A stretch of DNA of 64,000 nt from Plazaster borealis. Lineage: Eukaryota > Echinodermata > Asteroidea > Forcipulatida > Labidiasteridae. The stretch covers positions 10,361,001 through 10,425,000 of the forward strand of contig CM037463.1 of NCBI GenBank assembly GCA_021014325.1. Direction: 5' to 3'. A program made the translations under genes and the position numbers. Below are positions 22,521-35,200 of this stretch, one piece after another. The notes below the pieces were generated by a model, which was given only the letters and a program-made list of their open reading frames with translations, had not been told where the DNA came from and did no database searches. The stretch's first letter is position 1. The number at the start of each line of letters is the position of its first letter.

Positions 22521-22713
22521 CTAGAAACTACATTTTACATCTCTCAGTTTAGAGTTTATTGTTTTTATTATTTGACAAGACTTTCAGCCAACATTAAGAT
22601 TGACAACATTAAGATTGACAACATGTATTTTATTTTGTTTGTCAGTGTAAATTCCATGATTAATATTTTACAAACTGCATGAGATTTAGTGTTTCTGATG
22701 AAAAGCACATATA

Positions 22714-22899
22714 CAGTCAAATCTCATTTTAAAGAGCACTGTCATTTGGAGGTACTGCTTATAAAGAGTACATTCTGAAGTCCCGAATGTAATTTTTGCT
22801 TTTTGTTACTTTGTTTTGCTGTCCTCTTATAACAACATTCCTGTTACAAAGACGTCATTTGGCGAGTCCCAGCGACCTTGTTGTATCAAGAATTGACTG
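22714..22899. mobile_element. Tc1/pogo-like MITE, copy 1
   Basis: It begins CAGTCAAATCTCATTTTAAA and ends TTGACTG, with TA on both sides (22,712-13 and 22,900-01). The internal CTCTTATAACAACATTCCTG is shared with copy 2. Confidence 0.75.
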
Positions 22900-22974
22900 T
22901 ATTCACCTATCCAAAGGTGGTCACAATAACAAGTTCTAACAGTGTTGTAGTGTAGCCCAAAGAATGTGACCTAG

Positions 22975-23985
22975 AGGCCCCAGACTAAGAGCTTGAGGTC
23001 CAAGAATGAAAACTGGAGGTTCACAACTAAGAACTTGAGGTACGGGATTCGATTTGAGGTCCGAGAATGAGACCAGGAGGTATGAGACCCGGGTGTCCAT
23101 ACAGACATTTTGGGTTTAAGACCTTGGGGTCTGAGATAGACACCTGAGGTGCAAGAACTAGAGGTCTGAGACTGAGACCTGGAGGTCTGAGACTGAGACC
23201 TGGAGGTCTGAGATTGAATACTGGAGGTTGTTTGATAACTAATAAGACCTGGAGGTGTGTGGCCCAGGTGTATGAGTCAGACAATTCAGGTAGATATCCC
23301 AGACCAAGGAACTGGAGGTCTGAGACTGAGACCTGGAGGTCTGAGACTGGTCCTGGAGGTCTAAGACTGAGACCTGGAGGTCTGAGACTGAGACCTGGAG
23401 GTCTGAGACTGAGACCTGGAGGTCTGAGATTGAATACTGGAGGTTGTTTGATAACTAATAAGACCTGGAGGTGTGTGGCCCAGGTGTATGAGTCAGACAA
23501 TTCAGGTAGATGTCCCAGACCAAGGAACTGGAGGTCTGAGACTGAGACCTGGAGGTCTAAGACTGGTCCTGGAGGTCTGAGACTGAGTACTGGAGGTTGG
23601 TTAATCTAATAAGACCTGGAGGTGTGAGACCAAGGTGTAAGAGTCGGACACTTAAGGTGGATGTCCCAGACCAAGGAACTGGAGGTCTAAGACTGGTCCT
23701 GGAGGTCTGAGACTGAGTACTGGAGGTTGGTTAATCTAATAAGACCTGGAGGTGTGGGACCAAGGTGTAAGAGTCGGACACTTTAGGTGGATGTCCCAGA
23801 CCAAGGAACTGGAGGTCTAAGACTGGTTCTGGAGGTCTGAGACTGAGTACTGGAGGTTGGTTAATCTAACAAGACCTGGAGGTGTGGGACCTACGTGTAC
23901 GAGTTGGACACTTTAGGTTGATGTCCAACACCAAAGAGCTGGAGGTCTGAGACTGGGACCTGGAGGTATATGAGACTGAGATTGC
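22975..23985. repeat. Higher-order GAGACCTGGAGGTCT minisatellite
   Basis: The basic unit is about 20-21 bp (GGAGGTCTGAGACTGAGACC). A longer composite containing TTGTTTGATAACTAATAAGA, AGGTGTGTGGCCCAGGTGTA and CCCAGACCAAGGAACTGGAG recurs about five times with unit loss and gain. Open frames run on both strands only because the unit lacks stops. It lies between the two convergent genes. Confidence 0.9.
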
Positions 23986-24332
23986 AGAAAATGACAAATT
24001 CTAACCATACTGAATAAAAGGGAGTTACTGAATGACATGGCATTCTTTCCAGGGATGTTCCTTAAGTTACATATCCCTGCCGCAATCGATGAAAAGTCTC
24101 TGTGTCTATAAACTAGTTGTTTACTATCTTTGGTCACTTTATTGATCCGATATCATCAGCTCCAAGTACTTGGTCATCAAAACAGGTGTTTAATCACCAT
24201 GACACCTGTGATACTCCAGCCATAAATCCGTAACAGGATTGTGGTTACATTTGCCACAGAACTAAAGATACTTTGTTCCTTATGAATACTAACAATTTGT
24301 AATACTGTTTAACTTTAAATAATTAAAATATA

Positions 24333-24520
24333 CAGTCAACCCTCGTTATACATGTTATAAAGAGCACCGTTATAAAGAGGTTCTGCTTATAAAGAAATTC
24401 TGAAGTTCCGAATCTCATTTCTGCTTTGTGTAGCTGTCCTCTTATAACAACGTTCCTGCTATAAAGAGGTAATAAAGAAATGGCCAGTCCCAGTGATCTT
24501 GTTATAACAAGAGCCGACTG
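24333..24520. mobile_element. Tc1/pogo-like MITE, copy 2
   Basis: CAGTCAACCCTCGTTATA on the left and TGTTATAACAAGAGCCGACTG on the right are inverted ends with flanking TA. It is the same family as 22,714-22,899 and better preserved. Confidence 0.8.
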
Positions 24521-24629
24521 TATATATATCACCTATCTAATTAAAACTTTTGTTCTGGTGAAAAATCAATGATAAATAAACAGTATATATATTTCTCGTA
24601 TTAAAGCTTGCGTCCAACATTAATGTTAA

Positions 24630-24980
24630 ATGTCAAAGACCAGTATCCGCACGTTGTGTGACCCAATATATACATGAAATAACAAACCTGTGACAGGTTA
24701 AGCTCAATTATTGGTCACCGAAGTCCCAATAATTTGTTTTGGACTCACGAAATCAAAACTATTTTTTTGTATTCATTCCTGAAAACCGATAGCATTCCAG
24801 GGAAAAATATTCAAAGAAGTTTTCCACCATGCCTGTCTTTATACCATGTAATTTGTGTGTAAATCTATGTGTAAATCTGTGAACGTTTATACGTTCAATC
24901 TTACCAATGTTATGCACATGCTTTAGGCCATCAGATCTCATAATAGTTCTGTTAAAGCTCAGGAAAAAATACAACTATCT
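24630..24980. mobile_element. Degraded MITE-C-related sequence
   Basis: TGTCAAAGACCAGTATCCG and GCTCAATTATTGGTCACCGA match the 20.8-kb element. The right portion resembles MITE-C in inverse orientation. Boundaries are unclear. Confidence 0.4.
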
Positions 24981-25009
24981 GCCTCGCATAAATCAATCAA
25001 ATAAATACA

Positions 25010-25321
25010 ACTTTAAAGACCATTCATTTCTGTATAGTCATCACAAAACGCCCAGACATTGCTAATATTGTTAATTTCTTTAATCTAATTTCGTTAGTTA
25101 AAATGTCAACGGCATTAAGATGAAAAAGAAAATTAAATTTTTTGTTTAGAAATTTGGATACTATGTTAACATACAACATTGGACATTTTCATATCCGGAC
25201 ATATCCTTTACTTTGACCGTTTTATGTGAATGGAAGTAGGTCAAACCTTGCGGTCGTTTGCGGACGCTATATGGGCATTTTGGTACAAGCTGCTTGTGGC
25301 CGTTACGGTCTCTAAAGGGTT
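25010..25321. mobile_element. TTAA-type (piggyBac-like) MITE, uninterrupted copy
   Basis: The right end GGTCTCTAAAGGG abuts TTAA. The left end TAAAGACCATTCATTTCTG is slightly decayed. It is the inverse of 31,940-32,669 but lacks the MITE-A insertion found there, so it serves as an empty-site control. Confidence 0.7.
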
Positions 25322-25639
25322 AATATTTATGGGTGAATCATTACCTTTGTTGCACCTTGTAATATTGATAAATATCTACAGAAAAAACCCCCACATACAG
25401 TACTTGAAAAAAAGAAATGTACAAAAATTAGTAATTACTATGAACATTTATTTTATTAACAAGCTAATAATAAATATTTACAGAATTTGATATTTCTTAT
25501 TGTTTCAAATGCCGACATGCAGTAAAACAGCTACATGTACAGAAGGTGAAATGCACAAGAACTAATGCACAGAGGTAATTGATTTTAGATATTATATCAA
25601 AAAGTTTGACGCATCAAGATGGTAATAATAAGAATATAA

Positions 25640-25990
25640 TAATATGATTATAATAGTACAGAGCATTTATACAGCGCTATTTGAAGAACAGAGCGCTTTA
25701 AAAAATCAACAGAAACAACGTACGTATTTATCATACAAATTGATCTTGAAACAACAATGTCTTAAGGAGACGTTTGATACAGGCATTGAGATTGCTTCTT
25801 TCTCACAGGCAGGAAGCTCATTCCACCGACAAGGGGCAGCCACGCGAATGAGCTTTCCCCCCGCCTTCCTTCTAGTTATAGGGACAGAAAGACGGGTCTG
25901 ATCGGCTTTATATCGCACGCGTATTTACCATTAAGGAGCTCAAGGCGCTTGAACAACGAGAAACACTTAAGAAAGGTTTTTAAGTCTTTA
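25640..25990 (-). pseudogene. CR1/L2-like non-LTR fragment
   Basis: The minus strand encodes RVAAPCRWNELPACEKEA, a decayed version of the usual APxLWNxLPxxxREA motif near the C-terminus of these polymerases. The tail has an AGCGCT...ATAAATGC-type sequence. Confidence 0.5.
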
Positions 25991-26265
25991 TAAATTATGA
26001 GACCCATTTATGTGGCACCTTCTAAGGGTTTATACAAGGCGCTGCGGCGCACTCGGCAGCCACTGCCAGAAACACCAGGCCAATCCCCTTCTTTTAGCCG
26101 TAAGTGTAACTGGGTTCTTTTACGTACATTACACAACACACGGGACTTACGGCTTTACATCCCATCCGAAGGACGCATTAATAATTGTTAAGTATCTTGC
26201 TTAAGGTCAGAAACACCAGAACTTGAGTCTTGTGAGCTTGACCGCTCAGCCTCAATATGCCAGAT
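25990..26265 (-). mobile_element. tRNA-Leu SINE, 5' truncated
   Basis: Inverted body motifs are visible (TATGTGGCACCTTCTAAGGG, CAGTTACACTTACGGC..., CATCCGAAGGAC, CTTGCTTAAGG). Remnants of the head appear near 26,215-26,250 (CCAGAACTTGAG, GACCGCTC). It lies directly downstream of the SSUH2-like stop codon. Confidence 0.65.
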
Positions 26266-26295
26266 GGGTGTAGACATCTTACATGCTCCATAAGT

Positions 26296-29200
26296 TTACA
26301 GTACATTGCAGCCCCAGCAGCATTGGTGAGGGTAGTCTGGTGCGTGGACCCTGTGTTCAAAGCCGTACACCCAGAAACGTGTGCTCACGTCTTTCCAATC
26401 ATAATGAGCCTCGGTTACAGGTACTGAACGAAGAGTTTGTCGCTAAAGAAAGAAAGAAAGAGAAAAAAAGAAAACAACTTACAAAACTTGAAGCGAAATT
26501 CATAGATTTAATAGATAATAAATTTTCATCAGGGCTAAAGAATATTGTTTGTTTTTTTCCATTTAGTGATATGTGTTAGGCATTGTATAATCAGTACTTT
26601 TCCCCCTGAGTCCTTTGAAAAAAACAACACATAATATTATTCTTCATTCTCGATGCAAATTTAACATCTATTAAATTTGTGCGGTACCCGCTTCTAAAAT
26701 GCAGGACTCGAACTGCCAAAGGGCAAGGGCGTTGGTTCGAATCCCACCCGAGTAATATGCCTGTGGATTAATTTTTTTTTCTTCACAGGACTCGGGGAAA
26801 GTACTGAGTATACACTGCTTTACACACATCGGTGTATGGGTAGAACCAAATAATTAAATTCATACAATAAGAACCAGATTGTGAAACTTGCTTCACACAT
26901 TATAAGACATAGACATAAGACATAAGAAAACTTTATTGATCTCCAAAAGAAGAAATTGCATTGCTCACACAAGTTTTTAAAAAACACACCAAATATGAAA
27001 ATGAAACAACAGGCAGATACAAAAATAGCACGAGATACAACGCACAAGGATTAAGAAATTAAAACCCCCAAATGTAATACCCCGACAGGCCATGTATATA
27101 CAACAATATAACAATATACAGAATAAATAATGTAAAAAATATACAAAAATTGTGAACCAGCACTTATCTTTTATACAAAGCGTTAAAAAACGTAATACCC
27201 ATGGGGACAAAAGAGCGAAGATGACGGTTAGTGCGAGCAGCCGGCAGTCTCATCCTACCACTTCTTGGAATAATATGATCAGTAAGTTCACCATGAAGCG
27301 GGTGGCTATTATCGTCTAAAATACGACGAAACAGACTTGTCACCCGCTCCTGGTGAAGAGAGTCCACCGACTGCAAACACACCCCCGTCATTCTCCCTAC
27401 TTTCCTCACCAGACGATCAATCCTATCTTTATCCCTTTTCAAAGCGTTCCCACCCCAGCCCGTCACACAATAATTCCATACCCCACAGATCACTGATAAA
27501 TAGAATGTAACAAGAATTTCATTACTGACCCTGAAAGCATTCATTTTACGAAGACAATACATGCGAGAGTTAAGCTTTTTCATTACGTAATCCATGTGAG
27601 CGCTCCAATCCAGTTTATCATCGAACATAACTCCAAGGTATTTATATGTATTAACCCTTTCAACACAGTTATTATCAATCACAATATTACTAGGCTCAGG
27701 CTTACTTTTACGAAAGTCAATGACAAGCTCTTTAGTCTTTGTAGCATTGAGTATAAGGTAATTATCTTTGCAGTACCCAACAAAACGTTCAATTTCAGCT
27801 TTATAGAGTATCATCATCATGTTTTATAAGACCTAGCAAAGCAGTATCATCAGCAAATTTAATAACTGGACAGTCAGTATGACAGGATCGAAAGTCTGAC
27901 GTATACACAGTGAAAAGGAATGGAGCTAACACTGTACCTTGTGGAGCACCTGTGTTGGTGATTGAGGACTCCGACTGAACATTTTCATTTAGTTTTACAA
28001 ATTGACTGCGATTAGTGAGAAAATCAAGAATAAGTTTAACCAGTTGATGAGGAACATCCATATTCAATAACTTACGGGTGAGGAGATGGGGTTGCATTGT
28101 GTTGAAAGCAGAAGAGAAATCATAATACATTATCCGAACAGAGTTACCATTTCTAGAACCCTCTAAGTGAGAATACAGCTTTTCTAACTTGTATGCAACT
28201 GCATCTTCAGTACTTCGGTTGCTAATGTATGCAAATTGTAGTGGGTCAACAAACTTAGTGACAAGAGGCTTCAATTGGTTCAAAAGAATTTTCTCAAATA
28301 CTTTCATGGCAACAGATGTAAGAGCAATAGGCCTCAAGTCATTCATACATGCAATAACAGGCTTCTTTGGAATAGGAACAATACATGAAGTCTTCCAGAT
28401 ATCTGGTAATTTCTGTAAGCTAAAACACATATTAAAAATTGTCATGAAGATATAACTCAACTGGTCAGCACATGTTTTCAAAATACGAGGCATTAATTTA
28501 TCTGAACCAGAACCTTTACAAGAGTTAAGACGTTTAAAATGTGACCGTACTTCATCTTCGTTGGTAGTATATATATTAACTTGTTCACCTGGACAAAGCG
28601 TCTGTCTCCACTTCTTTGTCTCACTACTGAAGTCATGTGAATCAAACCGATTAAAGAACATATTAAGATCATTAGCATAAGAGGATGATACATCTGGTAA
28701 ATTACAAAATTGATTCTTTCCATTAGCGAACCCACTCATCAGCCTAATACCATTCCAAACCTTCTTCATATCATTATCCTTGAAGTGTTTTTCGATCTTT
28801 ACTTTGTAAGCCATTTTTCCTTTACGAATCACACGGTTAAGCTCTTTCTGAACCTGTTTCAATTGATTCCTGTCCCCGTTAACAAACAATTTTCTCTTAC
28901 GATTCAGCACTTCCTTAACATTACCAGTTATCCACGGCTTATTATTAGCATAAACTTTGACGACTTTAGGTGGAATAATCACATCTTTACAAAACTCAAT
29001 ATAAGCGCAAACAGTCTCAGTAAGTTCATTTACATTATCGGAAGTGTCAATAAAAACGTTCCAGTCAGTGCTTTCCAAAGCCCCCTGTAGACATTCCACA
29101 TTCTCATTTGTCCATTTCTGCACTTTTATCTTCCTGGGTTTCTGGCGTTGAACTAGAGGTCTATATTTAGGGCTAAGTAGAACCAAATTGTGGTCTGCAC

Positions 29201-32200
29201 TTCCAAGATTGGGTAGTTTAGTTGAAACGTAGGCATCTATTTTTAATGTTAGTGTAGCATTGGTCCAGAATTGTTGTTCCGCGAGTATGGCATGTGACTT
29301 GACGATAAAAGTTACTTTTCTTGAATGTGCAGTGGTTGAAGTCGCCATTGATGACAATGAATGCATCTGGGGATTGAGCTTCAATATCCTGGATCACATT
29401 GAATAACTCAATTTCAGCCTGCTTAGCGTTCTTTTTGTGTGGAACGTAGACTGTAACGTTAATCACATATGAGAATTCACGTGGTAAATAGTATGGGCGG
29501 ATGCCAACCACAAGAATCTCGGAATTCGGCGTACATGTACAGCTTTTAATATGCACATTATTCGGATGACAATACTTGTTATTGACGTACAGACAAAGTC
29601 CACCGCCGCCATCTTTTCCCGCTGCAAATGTTCTATCTCCCCTCAATAGCATGAATCCATCAATATTAAAATGTTCATTACTGTGATGTTCGCCGAGCCA
29701 GGTTTCTCAAGGACATCATGCTAACCGTGCGAAATTCATGCATGTATTCAACATTAGCTCGCAATTCGTCCATTTTGTTGGAGATAGACTGCACATTTCC
29801 CATGATAAGGGAAGGAATATATGGTTTTGACTTACGAGAACGAAGCCTTTTCTTAACTCCTCCAGCCTTACCCCTTTTCCTTCATGTAGTACCCTTAAGT
29901 ATGTCCTTGGGTAAATCGTTCAGTAAGTTTCTGTGTGGTTGACGTGGATTTGTTGCGTTTCTTATGGCACGTAGTTCGTCAGGTGAGTAGCAGACACGTT
30001 TCATTTCTGGTCCATAGCACATAAAACACAGCAAAAGCACAACAACACCACAAAGTCCGCGTATGAAAGACATAATAACAGCAATTAAGAAGACCACACA
30101 CGGCAAAAAGCACAGGAAACAATAAAAAACAACGACGAAAAGACATCAACAGGCAAGATAAAAAACAGCAAACTGTGTGAGCTAACGTCGCCGCAGGAGC
30201 AGCGCCGTAAAACACGTCCGAACGTCCGAACGTCCGTGGGCGAACGTCCGTGGGCGAGTTTCTGTGTATATATGGACAAATATTACAATTTCTGAAGTGA
30301 CAGATTTAACTTTGTCACTGTTCAGCTGTCCCAAAATACATGTCTTGGATATGAATCCCACACATGGGGTGGATACCAGGACCCTTTAGAAAACCCCCAG
30401 TTTTTAAAAATAATAATATCGACTCTTATACAGCGCAATTCCAAAGAATGATCATAGCGCTTTAAACATTATTACCCCTGGTCACTGGGCCATATATTTC
30501 ATTCCTTAAACCATCTCAGCTCCCTGGGGAGTACACAGCCTGTGGTGCCAAGTAGGTAGCACACTAAGCTAAATCAATCACAAGAACCATCTCTGCACCC
30601 ACAGGAACCCATTTACACCTGGGTGATGAGAAGCAATTATAGTTATGTGTCTTGCTCAAGGACACAAGTGTCATGACCGGGATTCGAACCCACACCCTGA
30701 TGACTCAGCCACCAGAACTTGAGTCCGATGCACTAAACCGCTCGGCCATGACACGCCAACTGTTAAAATAAGCCAGCAAATCAATTAAAAACCTATTACT
30801 CGTGGGAAATCAAATTTGTTTGTTAGTTTGGTTTTCTAAATTTCTATAACTTTCTTGTAGACTGCTAAATGACCTAAATAATTTGCTTCCCCAACATGAC
30901 AAACAGTGCTTAGCCAGTACTATGGGAAGCCCTATGCCAAAATCAGGCAGCTTTAGGAAATAGTGAAATGGCTTTAAAAGTTAAAACAACTTCAACATAA
31001 ATGTGATGTGATGTGTCTTCCCAGGCCCAAATGGACAATTTTGTAAATTCTTTAATAATTTAGGGTTGAACAAAAACTTTTTGACTTGAGCGGGATTTGA
31101 ACCAACGACCTCCGGCTTAACATGCCGGCACTCTTCCAACTGAGCTACCTAGCCCAATGTTGGCAGTCTCCCAGGAGCCATACAACCGTTAACTGCTGTA
31201 TAGCCAGGGATCACACCGAAGTTTACGTTTTTTATTTCAAATATCAGGTTATAAAACCACAAGGGACTGGGTAAATGTTAATATACAAACAAATGTTAAA
31301 ATGGTTCTAGTTGAGATTTGTCCATGCAAACCATGATAAGGTAATTACCTGCTGTAATATCATTGCATATGGCCAAGCAGTACGATGATGGTTAACAAGC
31401 CGAATTGAATTCTCGTTTACTTCTGTAACGGGATACTGTGAGATTGGCCACACCTGTTGGATGAGAAAACAACAATAACAAGTTTTGAGCTTTTGTGCAA
31501 GTTCTGAGCTTTTGTGCTGGAGGCCAAGGCTAAATATCAATTTAGTCCCTCTGCAGTTTCATCACAAATAATTATGAATCTTTTAAAATTTTTCCATTAA
31601 CCCATATCTGCCTAACTATGGAAGTTCCCGTAGAACACACAAACGCTGTTAGTGCCTAACTACGGGAAAACCCATAGATGAACAAGAAATAAGTGTCTTA
31701 CTTTATACTCTCGTTACAAGTGGTATGAGTGGGGGAAACTTTGCAAAATATATATCACATTAAAGAGAATTGTGTACTCTTTCCAACGGTATACAGTTTG
31801 TTCGGGGTATGTTTATTTGCAAGGCAGTAAATAATGAATGGTTATTGTAATGCAGCCAGAAGTGCTACATAGGCTTAGGTAGTAACAGTGTTTATGTACT
31901 GTGACTAGTCAGGCGGATATGGGTTAAAATTGTCTTTAACCCTTTAGAGACCATAGCGGCCACAAGCGGCTTGTACCAAAACGCCTATAGCGGCAGCAAA
32001 CGGCCACAAGGTTTGACCTACTTCCATTCACATAAAGAGGTCAAAGTAAAGGTCCAGATATATGATGCGATCAAGCTAAATGAGTCGTTTGTCTGAAATA
32101 TCAGTATGGAGAAACAAGCCAAAACAGGTCAACAGGTGAAATTTTCAACAAAAAAAATTGTTGTAAATTTAGATGCTCAAATGTATCTTATTTTATATTG

Positions 32201-35200
32201 GCAACTTCCTTCCTGATAAATAACATCAAAAAGGGGTTAAAGTTAGCATTGAAAAGAAATGTGTCAATGTAGTTTCAATAAACAACTCGACTTTAAACCC
32301 CCTTTTCTCGGTTTCATTTTCTCGCATATCTTGGCGTTTCTACTTTCACAACTTTTGAACCAATTGTGGTATCAACATGGGGTTTTAACAGTATTAAAGC
32401 ATAGATTATGTTCTTTTCAAATGGGAAAAAAAAAAAAATGACCTGGGTCGACTAATGACTCATTTTGCTTGATCGCATCACATATGACATTTTCCAATGT
32501 AGTATGTTAGACATAGTATCCCAATTTCTAAACACAAAACTAAATGTTCTGTTTCATGTTATTTCTGTTGACATTTTTACTGACAAAATTTGATTAAAGA
32601 AAATCAACAATATTAGCATTGTCTGGGTGTTTTGTGATGATCATACGGAAATGAATGGTCTCTAAAGGGTTAATTTAGATGCTTCTGAAACAAACAGAAC
32701 AGAAACCCAAGTTCCCAAACTGATTTTTTGAAATTCCAGAGAACTGGCACCAAAGACCAACCCCATCATTCAGTGTAGTTAATTTTTTTTTCATACTTAC
32801 AAAGGGTAGCGTCTGCTCAAAGACGGCCTGCCCACTGACGTCTCTAATCAGCTCATCAGGCATGTCAGAACGCTCCAAAATGTAGTCAGAGATGTTGTTG
32901 ACGCTGGTCAAACAGAAAAATATAACGAGTGTCCAATTTACTCAATGACAATGTCGAACCTACCTACTAAATACACTACTCTAATGGCGTGTCGTGGCCG
33001 AGCGGTTTGGCGCACTGGACTCAAACTCTGGTGTTCGTGATTAGCGGAGAGTGGGTTCGAGTCCTGGTCTTCACACTTGTGTCCTTAAGCAAGACACCTA
33101 CCCATTATTGCTTCCTCCTTAACATAAAGCTGTTGGTCCCGTGTGTTGTGTAATACACGTAAAAGAACCCAGTAAACTTATCGCTAAGGTGACGGGTTTG
33201 CCCCAGTGATTCTGGCAGCGGCTGCATATGGCACAGCAGCACCTTGTAAACCCTTATAAGGTGCTACATAAAAATGGATCTCATACTTCAAGAACTTACC
33301 ATAACTGTCTTAAAACATAATACGCCTCAAAATATGTAAGCGAGATCAATGGCGCGTCATCAATGTTTTATATTATTTATTATTTTTATTTTTAATCTTT
33401 TCAAGGAAAAAAAGAAAAAGAAGAAAAAAACACAGCGAAAATGGCTTTCTGAGCTAACATCCTACTTGAGTGGGCATTCCATCCTTTCTTTGTTACCTGA
33501 AGGGCAACCATGTAACTAATTCCCATCTGATGTGCGTCTTTCGCCATCACTTTGCCAAGTTTCAAGAAGAACTTAAAAACACACTTGTTCAAGGATGCTT
33601 TTGAACCGTTTGTATGAAACAATTTATCTTGCTTTGCAAAAATTCTTGTTTCCAATGTGGTTGTTATTTGCAGAGCGCCCTGTCCAGTATTCAGTTGGCG
33701 GATACCAGCGCCATACAAATTTACATTAATGTCAGAAACAAGCACCTTTGCCAGAGTTCATCATCTAATATCAAGGGCTGACCACTTGCAACTTACTACT
33801 TGACCGAGAGGAGAATAAAATGACGAAGTATGCGAAATCCACTACAAGTTGGGCAAGTCACTCTGCCATCCCCTCCACATCGCATACATCTGTTAAAAAA
33901 AAAAAAAAGTTTTAATATGATGTACCTTGTTTAAAAATGATTGTTAGGTCTCTAACTTGTTTTTGGGGAAAATGGAATTTGTGCCACTGTTGGCAGAGAC
34001 AATGGCCCAATTTCATAGAGCTGCTTATAGGGATTGTATATACCTTTGGTTTTTTGAACCGTTCGATTGTTTTAATCCTATATATAAATGTAGATATATA
34101 CAAAATTTCATTTCAAAAGGTGGTAGCGTTTTTGAGATATAAATCGCCCGAAAATCAGGAGCGGTTATGTCCATGCAGGAAGAATAATCCGTAAGTGAAA
34201 AACACAATCTGAGAAACGTTACTATTCAAATTTTTTGGGGATAACAACTTATATCTTTTTCAATAACCACATTACTTTGAAGTGAAATGATTCTCAAAAT
34301 GCTTTTTACTATCGAAAGCTGTTGTAGTTCTAAACAAGTGAGTTTTTATTGCCATTAATTTTAAGAGCGATTACCAAACGTATACCTTCCCTTTAAGCAC
34401 AAAAAGCAGCTAAGCTCAAAACAATTATGCTTACCATAATAAGGTTACCAGCTAAGACACCATGTCACATGCACCATCTGTGACTGGTATCCTGCTTATT
34501 TTTGCCTAGCAGCAAACTGTTAATAAGCAATATTTTCTGCTTTAAAAGCAGAGCTATGAAATTGGCCAAGGTTCTTTACCTTGGTAAATTTCAAATGCCC
34601 GAATATAGCAATCTTTGGCACAGACTGATCACACATACAAAAAACACACATACAGGAAAGTGTGGCATGGGTTACCTCACTGTGTGTGCATAGCATGTGG
34701 GAGATATTGAGGTATATTGGATGCACCCACAGCAGTGTTAACTCTTTCAGTGCCCGCTTTTTGTTTGCCTTTTGAACCTAAAATGCACAGCTTTTTGAAC
34801 TGTTTTGAAATTCTGTATTAGAACAAATAAGTAAGTCTTTCACACCAAACAAAATGTATCTTGCTGATTTGTGTTGCCTTGGTACATCCCAAAGTCAATA
34901 GTATTTCTTTAGTGATAATGCCCTCTCGTAATAACATGTATACTATGGGTCGTACATGTAGGATTGATGACACTTTTTGAGTACATAAAAAAGATTGTAC
35001 ATGTACGATAATGGCGCTTTCGGAATACTTAAGAAGATCGTACATGTATGACCTTGGCACTGAGAGAGTTAATATTAATAATAGCAAAACTTATAATGCG
35101 CACATATCCACCGATAGAGTGCCCAAGGCACCTACAAGAAAACAATACAATAACATACAAAAACTTACAAATACATACATGGAAAATGACAATGAAGTGC

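Noticed and set aside
23027..23609. Open frames of 131-157 codons on both strands
   Set aside because: They are translations of the GAGACCTGGAGGTCT minisatellite, with the same peptides repeated on both strands and no splice context.
22975..23985. CRISPR-like array
   Set aside because: The repeats are tandem without unique spacers, in an animal genome with introns.
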